Of a DNA stretch of 64,000 bases, positions 1 to 9,191 are shown in pieces; within the stretch, counting starts at the first letter, position 1; the number at the start of each line of letters is the position of its first letter. The stretch spans positions 62,001-126,000 of the forward strand of contig JACPOP010000001.1 in the NCBI GenBank assembly GCA_016191465.1, read 5' to 3'. The notes under the pieces are model-generated. The model was not told the DNA's origin. It was given only the letters and a program-made list of their open reading frames with translations, and did no database searches. Source of the DNA: Chloroflexota bacterium (GTDB taxonomy: Bacteria; Chloroflexota; UBA6077; CF-72). The position numbers were made by a program, and so were the translations under genes.

Positions 1-248
1 CCGTCAAGGCTGGCCTGCACGTCGGAGGTGGCCGAGGCCGTGGTCGCAATCGTCCTGGAAACCACCCGGAGTGAGTCGCTGAGGGAGCTACGCTGCTGAT
101 CGAGCGTCCCGCGGAGGCTGGACAACTGGCGGAACGTGGCCGTGCCCAGCGAGATCAGAGCAATCGTGACCATCGCTCCGGCCAGCCCGTAGGCCACGAG
201 CGCATAGCCGGCCATACGAGTTCGAGAAACGCGCTGCACGCTGTGCAT
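1..248 (-). CDS. N-terminal part of a membrane protein (runs off the left edge)
   Basis: An open frame reads leftwards from ATG at 248 and leaves the window at base 1, giving 82 residues of an unfinished protein. After a short basic N-terminus ([14 protein letters not shown]) there is one strong hydrophobic segment at about residues 13-37, which I read as a membrane anchor. It is followed by a polar, Ser/Arg/Gln-rich stretch that looks like the start of an extracytoplasmic or coiled region. No family is recognisable from this piece. It is divergent from queF, and only about 40 bp separate the two starts. Confidence 0.6.
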   Translation of the reverse strand, partial: MHSVQRVSRTRMAGYALVAYGLAGAMVTIALISLGTATFRQLSSLRGTLDQQRSSLSDSLRVVSRTIATTASATSDVQASLD

Positions 249-275
249 ACGGCAGCACTCGTGCCGGGCCGTTTC

Positions 276-281
276 TATACT
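276..281 (+). promoter_or_regulatory. -10 element of queF, probably a leaderless transcript
   Basis: TATACT lies 8 nt before the queF ATG. A -10 this close implies transcription starting at or within a few bases of the start codon. No good -35 is visible 16-18 bp upstream. The same TATACT arrangement occurs before pcrA, the histidine phosphatase gene and the sigma factor gene in this window. Confidence 0.5.
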
Positions 282-289
282 CGGCGGAG

Positions 290-640
290 ATGCCCTCGCA
301 GCCTTCGCGGGACCTCGTGGCGGTCCCAAACCCGCACTCCAACCGCGACTACGAGGTGGAGTGCGTGTGCCCAGAGTTCACCTGCGTGTGCCCGATGACG
401 GGCCAGCCAGACTTTGCCACCTTCACCATCACCTATGTACCGGGCCCCCGCATCGTGGAGCTGAAGAGCCTCAAGCTGTACCTGTGGAGCTATCGCGACC
501 AGGGCGCCTTTCACGAGGACGTAACCAACCGCGTGCTGGACGACCTCGTGGCAGCGATCCAGCCACGCCGCATGACCATCGAATCACGGTGGAACGTCCG
601 CGGGGGCATCGAGACCACCGTCCGCGCCAGCTACCCCTGA
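290..640 (+). CDS. queF: NADPH-dependent 7-cyano-7-deazaguanine (preQ0) reductase QueF
   Basis: QueF reduces the nitrile of preQ0 to the aminomethyl of preQ1, a cytosolic step of queuosine biosynthesis. The 116-residue protein is the short single-domain (type I) form. It has the family core [10 protein letters not shown] with the likely nucleophile Cys34 and the proton donor Asp41. The substrate-binding stretch ELKSLKLYL (57-65) is followed by GAFHE (72-76). The start ATG is preceded by GGCGGAG. The stop overlaps the next start, so the two genes are probably translationally coupled. Other queuosine genes are not in the window. Confidence 0.93.
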   Translation: MPSQPSRDLVAVPNPHSNRDYEVECVCPEFTCVCPMTGQPDFATFTITYVPGPRIVELKSLKLYLWSYRDQGAFHEDVTNRVLDDLVAAIQPRRMTIESRWNVRGGIETTVRASYP

Positions 641-951
641 TGGCCACGGTTGAGGTCGAAGGTCCGGACAGTGGCTGGGTGGCAACGCTCGGCTACGACG
701 AAATGGGAGCGTTGACCGTGCTGGAGGTGCGCGATGGCTGGGAATACGAAGCGCGCGACCTGCTTGCGCGGCTCATCCTCGAGCCCGCGCCGAGCGGACG
801 TATCCCGGGCGCGCACATCCGCCCGAATGCCGAGGAACCGCTGTACGACCTGGCTGAGAGCCTGGCGCGCCGCAAGCCTGAGGTACGAGGTCAGCGGCTC
901 ACGGGCCACGTCGAGGGCGGCTCGCGGGCCGTGGAGTCTGGCGATGATTGA
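640..951 (+). CDS. Hypothetical protein coupled to queF
   Basis: A 103-residue acidic protein begins at an ATG that shares its A with the queF TGA stop. It reads as a small soluble alpha/beta protein ([21 protein letters not shown] at the N-terminus, helical middle, polar tail). I do not recognise the family. There is no signal peptide or membrane segment. The 1-nt overlap suggests co-expression with queF, but that alone does not give a function. The frame is also open upstream through queF; I chose the ATG at the queF stop because it is the first one outside that gene. Confidence 0.5.
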   Translation: MATVEVEGPDSGWVATLGYDEMGALTVLEVRDGWEYEARDLLARLILEPAPSGRIPGAHIRPNAEEPLYDLAESLARRKPEVRGQRLTGHVEGGSRAVESGDD

Positions 952-1016
952 ACGCCCGTCGGGTCGCTCCGCAATTCCGCGCGGGCCGTTCCGGCACGGT
1001 GTAGGCTAGACACAGC

Positions 1017-2450
1017 ATGGCGCACAGCACCCAGGCTCGCGCGACCGCCGATCAGCCGCCGCTGGCGCGGAACCGCCGCGAGCTGCGCGAGAGCGGTTAT
1101 GCATCCCGCTCCGTCAAGCAGGAGCTGCGCGGTAATTTGATCCGCCGGCTGGAATCGGGCGAGCCGCTCTTTACGGGCATCGTCGGGTATGACCAGACGG
1201 TGCTGCCGCAGATCGAAAACGCGCTCCTCTCTGGCCAGGACATCGTTTTTCTCGGCGAGCGTGGACAGGGCAAGACGCGCATGGCACGCTCACTGGTGGC
1301 GCTGCTTGACCCGTGGATGCCCGCGATCAGCGGGTGCGAGATCAACGACGACCCGTTCAACCCGATCTGCCGCCGCTGCCTGGACCTGGTTGCGGAGCAC
1401 GGCGACCAGGTGGAGATCGACTGGATCGGGCGGGAACGACGGTACGGCGAGAAGCTCGCGACGCCCGACATCACGATCGCGGACCTGATTGGCGAGGTCG
1501 ATCCCATCAAAGTGGCGGAGGGCCGCTACCTCTCCGATGAGCTCACTATCCACTACGGGCTGCTACCGCGCACCCATCGCGGCATCTTCGTCCTGAACGA
1601 GCTGCCGGACCTTGCCGAGCGCATCCAGGTGGGCTTGCTCAACGTGATGGAAGAGCGCGACGTGCAGATCCGGGGCTACAAGGTGCGGCTGCCGATCGAC
1701 GTCTACGTCGTGGCCTCGGCTAACCCGGAGGACTACACCAACCGCGGCCGCATCATCACGCCGCTCAAGGACCGCTTCGGCTCGCAGATCCGCACCCACG
1801 ACCCGCGGACCATCGAGCATGAGATGGACATCATGGAGCAGGAGCGGGGCACGTTCGCCGATGAGGCGTACCTCACCGTGGTGCCCCAGTACATGCGCGA
1901 GATCGTGGCCGAGGTCACCCACCTAGCTCGGCGCTCGCCGGAAATTTCGCAGCGCTCGGGCGTCAGCGTCCGTGTCAGCGTGGCGAATTATGAAAACCTG
2001 GTGTCCAGCGCCCTCAAGCGTGCCATCCGCTTGCGCGAGCAGCAGGTTGCTCCGCGCATCGCGGACCTGATGGTGCTGGCCCAGAGTACCACCGGCAAGA
2101 TCGAAGTTGAGACCGTCGGCGACCGCGACGATGAGAAGATTGTCGAAAAGCTCGTCCAGCGGGCGGTACTGAACGTCTTCAACCGACATTTCTCGCTCCA
2201 TGAGTTCGACGAGCTGCTCGTGGCGTTCGCCAATGGGCTGCGCGTGGACGCCGGTGAGAACCTGCCCAGCCTGGACTACGTGCGGCAGGTAGCGGAAGTG
2301 AGCGGTTTCAGCCCCGCGATCCGCAAGCTGGACGGGCAGGGGAACCCGGCGCTGATTGCCAGCGCTGTGGAGTTCGTCCTCGAAGGCCTGCACCTCAGCA
2401 AGAAGCTCAACAAGGACCGCGCGCCCGGGCAGAGCAAGTACCGGGCGTAG
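1017..2450 (+). CDS. MoxR/ChlI-type AAA+ ATPase
   Basis: A 477-residue cytosolic AAA+ ATPase of the magnesium-chelatase/MoxR branch. Walker A is GERGQGKT (80-87) and Walker B is GIFVLNELPD (about 189-198), followed by a sensor-1 region (VVASANPEDY) and a conserved arginine in TPLKDRFG. The C-terminal third is helical. The cysteine pattern at about 118-121 (CRRC) sits in an insert between Walker A and B. The next gene encodes a von Willebrand A protein, the usual partner in MoxR-VWA pairs that remodel or assemble protein complexes; the client is unknown. TAGGCT lies 9 nt before the ATG, so the transcript may be leaderless. Confidence 0.85.
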   Translation: MAHSTQARATADQPPLARNRRELRESGYASRSVKQELRGNLIRRLESGEPLFTGIVGYDQTVLPQIENALLSGQDIVFLGERGQGKTRMARSLVALLDPWMPAISGCEINDDPFNPICRRCLDLVAEHGDQVEIDWIGRERRYGEKLATPDITIADLIGEVDPIKVAEGRYLSDELTIHYGLLPRTHRGIFVLNELPDLAERIQVGLLNVMEERDVQIRGYKVRLPIDVYVVASANPEDYTNRGRIITPLKDRFGSQIRTHDPRTIEHEMDIMEQERGTFADEAYLTVVPQYMREIVAEVTHLARRSPEISQRSGVSVRVSVANYENLVSSALKRAIRLREQQVAPRIADLMVLAQSTTGKIEVETVGDRDDEKIVEKLVQRAVLNVFNRHFSLHEFDELLVAFANGLRVDAGENLPSLDYVRQVAEVSGFSPAIRKLDGQGNPALIASAVEFVLEGLHLSKKLNKDRAPGQSKYRA

Positions 2451-2468
2451 CGCAGACACACGACCACC

Positions 2469-4478
2469 ATGCTCAACCGCTACAGCCAGTGGGACGGATC
2501 GCAGCAGGGTGCGAGCCTGGACGCCGAAGCGCTGCTGGACGCGATGAGCGACGACCTGTTGCAGGATGGCGACATCATGCGCGCGTTGCGGCGCCTGTTC
2601 CGCCAGGGGGCGCAGGACCGTCAGGGCCAGCAGATGCCGGGCATGAATGATCTCCTCCAGCGCCTGCGCCAGAAGCGCCAGGAGCAGTTGCAGAAGCACA
2701 ACCTGGACGACGTGCTCAAGGACATCCGCGACGAGCTGCGCCAGATCCAGGAGCAGGAGCGGCAGGGCATCGACCGCCGGCTGGAGGACGGCCGCGAGAA
2801 GGCCCGGCGCGGCGACGTGCCCGAGCAGTTGCAGAAGACGCTGGAACGGATGGCCCAGGAGCACCGCGACACGCTTGATCAGCTCCCGAAGGATGTGCCC
2901 GGCCAGGTGCAGGGGCTTCAGTCGTACGACTTCATGGACCCCAACGCTCGGGATCGCTTCAACCAGCTCATGGAGAAGCTCCGCGAGCAGGTCATGCAGC
3001 AGCAGTTCCAGGGCCTGCAGCAGGCCATGCAGGGCATGACGCCCGAGAACATGCAGGCCATGAAGGAGATGCTGCGAGACCTCAACGCCATGCTGGAGGA
3101 GCGCGCCCGGGGCGGTGAGCCGAACTTCCAGGAGTTCATGGACAAGTGGGGCGAGCTGTTCCCGGGCGCGAAGTCGCTGGACGAGCTGATCGAGCAGCTC
3201 CAGCAGCGTCAGGCGCAGATGCAGAACATGCTGGACTCCATGAGCGCCGACCAGCGCCGCCAGCTCCAGGACCTGATGCAGCAGCTCATCCGCGACCCGG
3301 GGATGCAGGAGCAGCTCGCCATGCTGGCGGCGAACCTCGAGGAGCTGCTGCCGATGGAGGACATGCGGCGGCGCTACCCGATGCAGGGCCAGGAATCCGC
3401 CAACCTGGAGCAGGGAATGCAGGCCATGCGCGATCTGCAAGAGCTGGATTCCCTGGAGCGGCAGATCCGGGAAGCGCTTCAGGACGGCGACGCGGGGGGC
3501 ATTGACCGCGAGCTGCTCTCACGTCAGTTGGGCGACGAGGCCAACGAGCAACTGGACCAACTGGACGACCTTGCGCGCCAGCTCGAAGAGGCCGGGCTCA
3601 TCCGCCGCAATGGCGACGAGCTCGAGCTCACGCCACTGGCGATGCGCAAGATCGGGCAGAAGGCGCTCCGCGACATCTTTGCCAACGTGAAACGCGACCG
3701 CTTCGGCAACCACGAGGCGGATACCCGCGGCCGCGGCGGCGACCGCACGGACGAGACGAAGCCGTACGAGTTCGGCGATCCATTCCTGCTGGACCTGCGC
3801 GGCACGTTGCAGCGCACGGTCGAGCGCAACGGTCCGGGCACGCCGCTGCGGCTGATGCCTGGCGATTTCGAGGTCTACCGCACCGAACAGCTCAGCCAGG
3901 CCAGCACCGTTTTACTGCTAGACCTGAGCCGCAGCATGATCTACCGCGGCTGCTTCCTGGCCGCGAAAAAGGTCGCGCTGGCGCTCCACAGCCTCATCAA
4001 GAGCCAGTACCCGCGCGACTCACTGGCGCTGGTCACGTTCAGCCTGTACGCTCGCGAGATCAAGCCAGAGCAGCTCACCGGGCTGCAATGGAGTGAGTGG
4101 GAGTACGGCACCAACCTCCAGGACGGCTTGCAGCGGGCCCGCAAGATCCTCTCGCGGAACAAGGGGGGCACCCGCCAGGTCATCGTGATCACGGACGGCG
4201 AGCCGACCGCGTACTGGGAGCCCGGACATTCCCAACCAGTGTTCAGCTATCCGCCCACCCCGCGCACCATCGAGCAGACCCTGCTGGAAGTGCAGCGCTG
4301 CACCCGCGAGAACATCCGCATCAACACCTTCCTGCTGGACCGCAGCTACGGCCTGATGCACTTCGTGGAGCGGCTGACGCGCATCAACCGAGGCCGCGCC
4401 TTCTACGCCGACCCCGAAAACCTGGGCGACTACGTGCTGGTGGATTACCTGGCCCAGAAGACGCGGCGGGTGGCTTGA
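2469..4478 (+). CDS. VWA domain protein, partner of the MoxR ATPase
   Basis: A 669-residue soluble protein encoded 18 nt downstream of the AAA+ gene. The first 390 or so residues are Gln/Met/Leu/Arg/Glu-rich and strongly helical, with coiled-coil character. The C-terminal third is a von Willebrand A domain with an intact metal-ion-dependent adhesion site, DLSRSM at about 484-489, preceded by a hydrophobic strand (STVLLL), and ITDGEPT further on. VWA proteins of this kind (ViaA- or CoxE-like) couple their AAA+ partner to a substrate. It has no signal peptide. The substrate cannot be deduced from the neighbours. Confidence 0.8.
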   Translation: MLNRYSQWDGSQQGASLDAEALLDAMSDDLLQDGDIMRALRRLFRQGAQDRQGQQMPGMNDLLQRLRQKRQEQLQKHNLDDVLKDIRDELRQIQEQERQGIDRRLEDGREKARRGDVPEQLQKTLERMAQEHRDTLDQLPKDVPGQVQGLQSYDFMDPNARDRFNQLMEKLREQVMQQQFQGLQQAMQGMTPENMQAMKEMLRDLNAMLEERARGGEPNFQEFMDKWGELFPGAKSLDELIEQLQQRQAQMQNMLDSMSADQRRQLQDLMQQLIRDPGMQEQLAMLAANLEELLPMEDMRRRYPMQGQESANLEQGMQAMRDLQELDSLERQIREALQDGDAGGIDRELLSRQLGDEANEQLDQLDDLARQLEEAGLIRRNGDELELTPLAMRKIGQKALRDIFANVKRDRFGNHEADTRGRGGDRTDETKPYEFGDPFLLDLRGTLQRTVERNGPGTPLRLMPGDFEVYRTEQLSQASTVLLLDLSRSMIYRGCFLAAKKVALALHSLIKSQYPRDSLALVTFSLYAREIKPEQLTGLQWSEWEYGTNLQDGLQRARKILSRNKGGTRQVIVITDGEPTAYWEPGHSQPVFSYPPTPRTIEQTLLEVQRCTRENIRINTFLLDRSYGLMHFVERLTRINRGRAFYADPENLGDYVLVDYLAQKTRRVA

Positions 4479-5016
4479 GGCGCCGCCTGCAGGAACCTGC
4501 CCGTGCTCGGGTCGTGGCTCCGAGCCAGCAGGTACACGAGCCCGGTGGGGGCAACCCGCGGCTCGCCGGTGAACTGCTGCCCGTGTTGGTGCCGGCGTTC
4601 ACAACCCGTTCAATCGGGTGAAGCTCTTCGGGGCACTGCTCTTGTGCTGGTCTGGCCTGGGGGTCTCGGGTGCGTCCGTGCAGGGCGCCGGCGCTGGGGC
4701 CATGGGTGGGTCGAGCCCCCCGTTCCGCGTTCGACGGGAGAGTCGACCGTGCAGAGCACCGCACCGGGGCCGCTCCGCTCGCAGGCCGCGACGGTGCCTG
4801 TGGCAGGGCCAACAGGAAATCCGCCTCACCCCACGCAATCTTCGCCTGCTCGCACGTTTGCCGCGGCAGCGGGCGCGCCGGCCGCGCCGAGTCAGGCCAT
4901 CAGCGGCCCCGCTGTCGCTGACTGTCCGCGGCGACCCGCCACGGACGCCCTTCTCCTATCTCGGCAGGCTCGCTCGGGCCACTCCGGCACAGTCGCGCAA
5001 CAGCTTGGCGAAGCGC
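4479..5016. other. Gene-less stretch of about 540 bp
   Basis: The space between the VWA gene and the promoter at 5017 is GC-rich. The open frames here have no recognisable domain, no ribosome binding site, and a composition like antisense shadows. I see no tRNA, clear terminator or inverted repeat. Confidence 0.4.
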
Positions 5017-5045
5017 TTGTGCGACTCCGGGAGGCTCCGTATAGT
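5017..5045 (+). promoter_or_regulatory. Promoter of the small membrane protein gene
   Basis: TTGTGC (5017-5022) and TATAGT (5040-5045) are separated by exactly 17 bp, a good sigma-70-type arrangement. The start codon at 5074 lies 28 nt after the -10 and has a ribosome binding site, so this transcript has a short leader, unlike many neighbours. Confidence 0.5.
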
Positions 5046-5073
5046 CGGCCATCCTTTCGGGAGGAGCCCCGCC

Positions 5074-5286
5074 GTGATCGATCCCATGTACGTCCAACCG
5101 CGCGCCGAGCGCGAGGAAGCGGCCCGCGAAGTTGAGTCATTGTTGTGGTTGGCCGCCGGCGCCGCGTGGGCGGTCGTAGCGGTGCGCGCGTGGAGCCGGG
5201 TGAAGCGCGTCGAGGCTCGCAAGCACGTCTTCAGCGTCTCCGAGCGACTGCTGGGCCAGGTCTTTCCCGAGGGGGTTCGACCCTAG
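5074..5286 (+). CDS. Small single-pass membrane protein, unknown function
   Basis: A 70-residue protein begins at GTG 5074 after GAGGAG at 5061-5066 (7-nt spacing). Residues about 24-42 form one hydrophobic helix (LLWLAAGAAWAVVAVRAW). Before it comes an acidic N-terminus rich in Arg/Glu, and after it a basic amphipathic tail ending in QVFPEGVRP. The basic residues after the helix would favour an outside-in N-terminus. I do not recognise a family. The promoter and ribosome site make it a credible gene. Confidence 0.55.
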   Translation: MIDPMYVQPRAEREEAAREVESLLWLAAGAAWAVVAVRAWSRVKRVEARKHVFSVSERLLGQVFPEGVRP

Positions 5287-5320
5287 CGAACGTCCTGTTC
5301 GCCACGAGCGGGGCGCTGCC

Positions 5321-6496
5321 ATGAATGGCCAGGTGCGCTCGTTCGACGTGATCGTGGTGGGCCTCGGCGCCATGGGAAGCGCCGCCGCCTGTACGCTCGC
5401 CCGGCGCGGTGCGCGGGTGCTGGGCCTCGAGCGCTTCCAGCCGGGCCACACCCAGGGCTCCTCACACGGCGAGTCGCGCATCATCCGGCTCGCGTACTTC
5501 GAGCACCCGGACTACGTGCCACTCCTGCGGCGCGCGTACACCCTGTGGGACCAGTTGGCCATCGAAGCGAAGGTCCGGGTGCGGGTGCAGACCGGCGGCG
5601 TATTCCTCGGGCCAGCCGCGGGGGACCTCGTGGCCGGCTCGCTGCGCAGCGCCATCGAGCACGGCATTAAGCACGAGGTGCTGGATGCGGACGAGATCCG
5701 TCGCCGCCACCCGGGCCTGAACCCGGACGACGCGACCGCTGCCCTCTTCGAGCCGACAGCCGGCGTGGTGCTGCCGGAGCGCGCCATCAGCGCTTTCCAG
5801 GAGGTCGCCCGGTTGCACGGCGCCGAGCTGCGCTGGGACGAGCGGGTGATGCAGTGGTCGGCGGATGGCAGCGGCGTTCGGGTCGAGACGGCCCGGGGCA
5901 GCTATCACGCTGACCGGCTGGTGCTCACGGCCGGGGCCTGGCTCGGCCCGCTCATGGCCGAGGTCGGCCTGCCCCTGCAGCCCGAGCGGATGCCCATCTT
6001 CTGGTTCACCCCTGCCGCCAACCCCGAGCATTTCCTCCCCGAGCGCCTGCCGGTCTGGATCTGGCAAACCCCGAACCTCGGATTCTTCTACGGCTTCCCG
6101 CACCTGGCCTGGCCGGGCGTGAAGATCGGCCGCCACCACTCAGAAGAGCCGTGTGATCCCGATCAGATGAGCCGAGACGCCACCCCGCGCGACGAGCAGC
6201 GTGTCCGCCAGCTCATCCGTCGCTCTATGCCCGACCTCGATGGACCTCTCGCGCGGTCGAGCGTGTGCATCTACACCAACACCCCGGATGAGCACTTCCT
6301 GGTCGACCAGCATCCGATCCACCCGAATGTCGCCTTCGCCGGAGGCTTCTCTGGACACGGCTTCAAGTTCGCGCCCGTCATCGGCGAAGTGCTGGCGGAC
6401 CTCGCCACAGGGGTCGAGCCCACACCGCATGCCGCGTTCCTGCGGCTGTCCAGGCTCACGGGTGCGCGCGCTGTCGAACCCGTCCGGCGCGGCTGA
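5321..6496 (+). CDS. solA: Monomeric sarcosine oxidase / N-methyltryptophan oxidase family flavoenzyme
   Basis: A 391-residue FAD-dependent amine oxidase of the MSOX/NMTO family (DAO fold), predicted to oxidise N-methylated amino acids with oxygen, releasing formaldehyde and hydrogen peroxide. The N-terminal FAD-binding motif is VVGLGAMGSAAA (about 12-23), followed by the family pattern GSSHGESRI(I)R. The Cys in SVCIYTNTPDEHF is in the position that carries the covalent 8-alpha-S-cysteinyl FAD in family members. The C-terminal GGFSGHGFKFAP closes the FAD site. Length is typical. The substrate is not proved by sequence. No other sarcosine catabolism genes are nearby. Confidence 0.85.
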   Translation: MNGQVRSFDVIVVGLGAMGSAAACTLARRGARVLGLERFQPGHTQGSSHGESRIIRLAYFEHPDYVPLLRRAYTLWDQLAIEAKVRVRVQTGGVFLGPAAGDLVAGSLRSAIEHGIKHEVLDADEIRRRHPGLNPDDATAALFEPTAGVVLPERAISAFQEVARLHGAELRWDERVMQWSADGSGVRVETARGSYHADRLVLTAGAWLGPLMAEVGLPLQPERMPIFWFTPAANPEHFLPERLPVWIWQTPNLGFFYGFPHLAWPGVKIGRHHSEEPCDPDQMSRDATPRDEQRVRQLIRRSMPDLDGPLARSSVCIYTNTPDEHFLVDQHPIHPNVAFAGGFSGHGFKFAPVIGEVLADLATGVEPTPHAAFLRLSRLTGARAVEPVRRG

Positions 6497-6728
6497 TCGT
6501 CGTCGGAGCCCTCCCCAACCCGCCGGCACGGCACGTCCCTTCTGGGCTCTGAAGCGCCGGGGGCCCGCGTTGATGGCAGCTCCCGTTTCGGGGCACCCGC
6601 GGGCATTCGCTGGCAGAATGCGCCTCCGCCAGCTTCGGGCTCACTCTGACGCGCCCGCCAGTTGGTGCCGACCGCCAGACCTTCGTAGCATGGCGGAAGG
6701 CCGGCCGCCGGCGGATGGAGGGCACTGG

Positions 6729-8540
6729 ATGGTTCTCGCACAGGAAGGGCTCGATACATACTCGGCCCCGCTCGGGGAGCAGTTCGACCCGTCTGGGCCT
6801 GCGGATGGGCAGCGGTACGGGTCGGATCTCGTGGTTGATTTCCTCAAGCAGGTGCAGATCCCCTGGCTGCCGCTGAACCCCGGCGCGAGCTTCCGCGGCC
6901 TCCACGACAGCCTGGTGAACTACGGCGGCAATACCCTGCCAGAGATGATCCTCTGCCAGCACGAGGAGATCGCCGTCGGCATGGCGCACGGCTACGCCAA
7001 GGCCACCGGCCAGATGATCGCCTGTGTGCTGCACGACACGGTGGGCCTGCTGCACGCCTGCATGGCCATCTACTACGCCTACCTGGACCGGGCACCGGTG
7101 TTGATCCTTGGCGCCACCGGCCCCATGAACGAGGCGAAGCGCCGGCCGCACATCGACTGGATCCACACCGCCAACGTGCAGGGCAACGCCATCCGCGACT
7201 ACACCAAGTGGGACGACCAGCCATCGAGCGTGGACGGCATCCCGGGCTCGCTGGCCCGCGCCTACCGCGTTGCGCTGACGGAGCCGCAAGGCCCGGTGTA
7301 CGTGTGCCTGGACGCGCAGCTCCAGGAAGACCCGCTGCCGCACGAGGTGGCGATGCCACGGCCGGGCAGCGCGCTGGTGCCAACCCGAATGGCGCCCGAT
7401 CCGGCCGCGCTGGAGCGCATCGCGGCGCTGCTGGCCGGTGCGAAGCGGCCGGTCATCCTGGCCGAGTACGTCGGCCGCGACCACGCCGCCGTGCCGGAGC
7501 TGGTGCGGCTGGCGGAGACGCTGGCCATCCCGGTGATCGACGGCCGAGCCCGCCACAACTTCCCCACCAATCACCCGCTGTGCATGACGTTCACCGACAT
7601 CGTGGAGCAGGCTGACCTCCTGCTCGCGCTGGACGTGCGAGATCTGGATCGGCCCACCCAGAAGCTGGATAGCACCACCCGCCAAACTGCGTCGCGCCTG
7701 CGGCCCGATTGCACGATAGCGGAGATCGGGTTCGCCGACCTGGAGCTGAGCTCGTGGTCGATGGATTACGGCCGCTTCCAGGAAACGCACGAGTCGGTGC
7801 TGGCCGACACGTCGCTGGCTATTCCGATGCTGGCCGACCTGGTCCAGGCGCGTGTGGCAAACAGCCCGGTGCTGCGCGGGCAGGTGGAGGCGCGCCGCGG
7901 GGAGGTTGCCGCGCGCCACGCTGCCGCCCGAAAACGCTGGCAGGAGGAAGCCCGCGAGGATTGGGACGCCAGCCCCATGACCACCCCACGCCTGGCGCTG
8001 GAAGTGTGGGACGCCATCAAGGACGAGGACTGGGTGCTCACCTCGGGCGGCCTGAAGGACTGGGTCCACAAGCTGTGGGACATCGATCAGCCGTACCGCC
8101 ACCCCGGACGTGACCTCGGGACGGGCACGCAGATCGGCATCTCGCTCGGCGTGGCCCTCGCCCACAAAGGCACCGGACGGCTGGTGGTCGACTTCCAGCC
8201 GGATGGCGACCTGATGTTCGACGCGGGCGCACTCTGGGTTGCCACCAAGCATGAGATTCCCTTGCTGGTGGTAATGTTCAACAACCGCGCCTACTACAAC
8301 GACTGGGAGCACCAGATCCGCATGGCCCGGCGCCGAAAGACGCCCCTGGAGCGGGCAAACATCGGCATGGACATGCGCGGCCCGGAGGTGGACTTCGCCG
8401 GCCTGGCGCGCAGCCAGGGCTGGTACGCCGAGGGACCTATCGAAAACCCCGCTGATCTCCCCGCGGCGCTCCAGCGAGCGATTCAGCAGGTGAAGGCCGG
8501 CAAGCCCGCGCTCCTCGACACGGTGACGCGCTTCCGGTGA
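6729..8540 (+). CDS. Thiamine diphosphate-dependent enzyme of the acetolactate synthase family
   Basis: A 603-residue three-domain ThDP enzyme (Pyr, central, PP). The Pyr domain has HEEIAVGMAHGYA, with the Glu that activates the cofactor. The PP domain has the GD...N metal/diphosphate motif (PDGDLMFDAG followed by VVMFNNRAYYN). The start at 6729 was chosen because GGATGGAGGG lies 7-12 nt upstream; an in-frame ATG at 6690 is the alternative. Members include acetolactate synthase, oxalyl-CoA decarboxylase and benzoylformate decarboxylase. There is no small regulatory subunit gene next to it, so it is probably not the biosynthetic acetolactate synthase. The substrate is unknown. Confidence 0.8.
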   Translation: MVLAQEGLDTYSAPLGEQFDPSGPADGQRYGSDLVVDFLKQVQIPWLPLNPGASFRGLHDSLVNYGGNTLPEMILCQHEEIAVGMAHGYAKATGQMIACVLHDTVGLLHACMAIYYAYLDRAPVLILGATGPMNEAKRRPHIDWIHTANVQGNAIRDYTKWDDQPSSVDGIPGSLARAYRVALTEPQGPVYVCLDAQLQEDPLPHEVAMPRPGSALVPTRMAPDPAALERIAALLAGAKRPVILAEYVGRDHAAVPELVRLAETLAIPVIDGRARHNFPTNHPLCMTFTDIVEQADLLLALDVRDLDRPTQKLDSTTRQTASRLRPDCTIAEIGFADLELSSWSMDYGRFQETHESVLADTSLAIPMLADLVQARVANSPVLRGQVEARRGEVAARHAAARKRWQEEAREDWDASPMTTPRLALEVWDAIKDEDWVLTSGGLKDWVHKLWDIDQPYRHPGRDLGTGTQIGISLGVALAHKGTGRLVVDFQPDGDLMFDAGALWVATKHEIPLLVVMFNNRAYYNDWEHQIRMARRRKTPLERANIGMDMRGPEVDFAGLARSQGWYAEGPIENPADLPAALQRAIQQVKAGKPALLDTVTRFR

Positions 8541-8742
8541 GAACCCGCGGCGAAGCCGGCCGGGCTCCTCGCCCGCCACGCGCATTACGCGCGGGGTGCC
8601 GTGCCGGCCGTGCATCATTCCAGGAACCGGGGACCGGTGGCTGGCGTCCCGCTGGGACCGACAACCGCGGGCGGACCTTCGCACGCCGTGCCGGAGCAGG
8701 AATTCGCGCACCAATTCGCGGGTTGTGGTATCCAGAAGAGCT

Positions 8743-9108
8743 ATGAGCACGCTGACATTGACTGACGACGCGGTCGAGCGGTTACGCACCGTCCTGACCA
8801 GCCAGAACGTGCCCGAGGGCGCGCTCCGGGTATTTGTGACTCCCGGCGGCTGCTCCGGGTTCTCGTACGGGATGTCACTTGAAGCGGAGCCGGGCGAGGA
8901 CGACACCGTGGTCGAGCAGGACGGCGTGAAGGTCGTCGTCGACGCGTTCTCGCTGCAGCACCTCGAAGGCGCCCAGGTCGATTTTGTTGACAGCCTCATG
9001 GGCGGCGGCTTCACGGTGCTGAACCCGAACGCGGCCAAGAGCTGCGCCTGCGGCCAGAGCTTCGACACCGCCGATGCATCCGGCGCGCCAAAGCCCTGCC
9101 ACACGTAG
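8743..9108 (+). CDS. erpA: A-type iron-sulfur carrier (IscA/ErpA family)
   Basis: A 121-residue HesB/IscA-fold protein that delivers Fe-S clusters to apoproteins. It contains the family signature with three cluster-ligating cysteines: GGCSGFSYG (Cys at about residue 36) and the C-terminal SCACGQSF. The region FVDSLMGGGFTVLNPNA matches the conserved strand before the CxC. It has a short extension after the CxC ending in CHT. The start ATG 8743 is preceded by AGAAGAG and, 8 nt away, by TATCCA. It stands alone, without isc or suf genes. Confidence 0.88.
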   Translation: MSTLTLTDDAVERLRTVLTSQNVPEGALRVFVTPGGCSGFSYGMSLEAEPGEDDTVVEQDGVKVVVDAFSLQHLEGAQVDFVDSLMGGGFTVLNPNAAKSCACGQSFDTADASGAPKPCHT

Positions 9109-9191
9109 GCGCGTCACCCGTCACACGGCTTCATCGGGTCGTGATGCTGAACGCGGTGAAGCATCTGCCGCGGTCCTACCACGATGGACTG

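Noticed and set aside
1923-3440. A 505-residue open frame antisense to the AAA+ and VWA genes
   Set aside because: Leu/His/Gln-rich shadow of the coiled-coil coding strand; no domain or ribosome site, and the plus-strand genes are certain.
6456-9104. An 882-codon open frame on the minus strand across the ThDP enzyme and ErpA genes
   Set aside because: Complement of GC-rich third-position codons; composition without any recognisable domain, and it opposes two clear genes.
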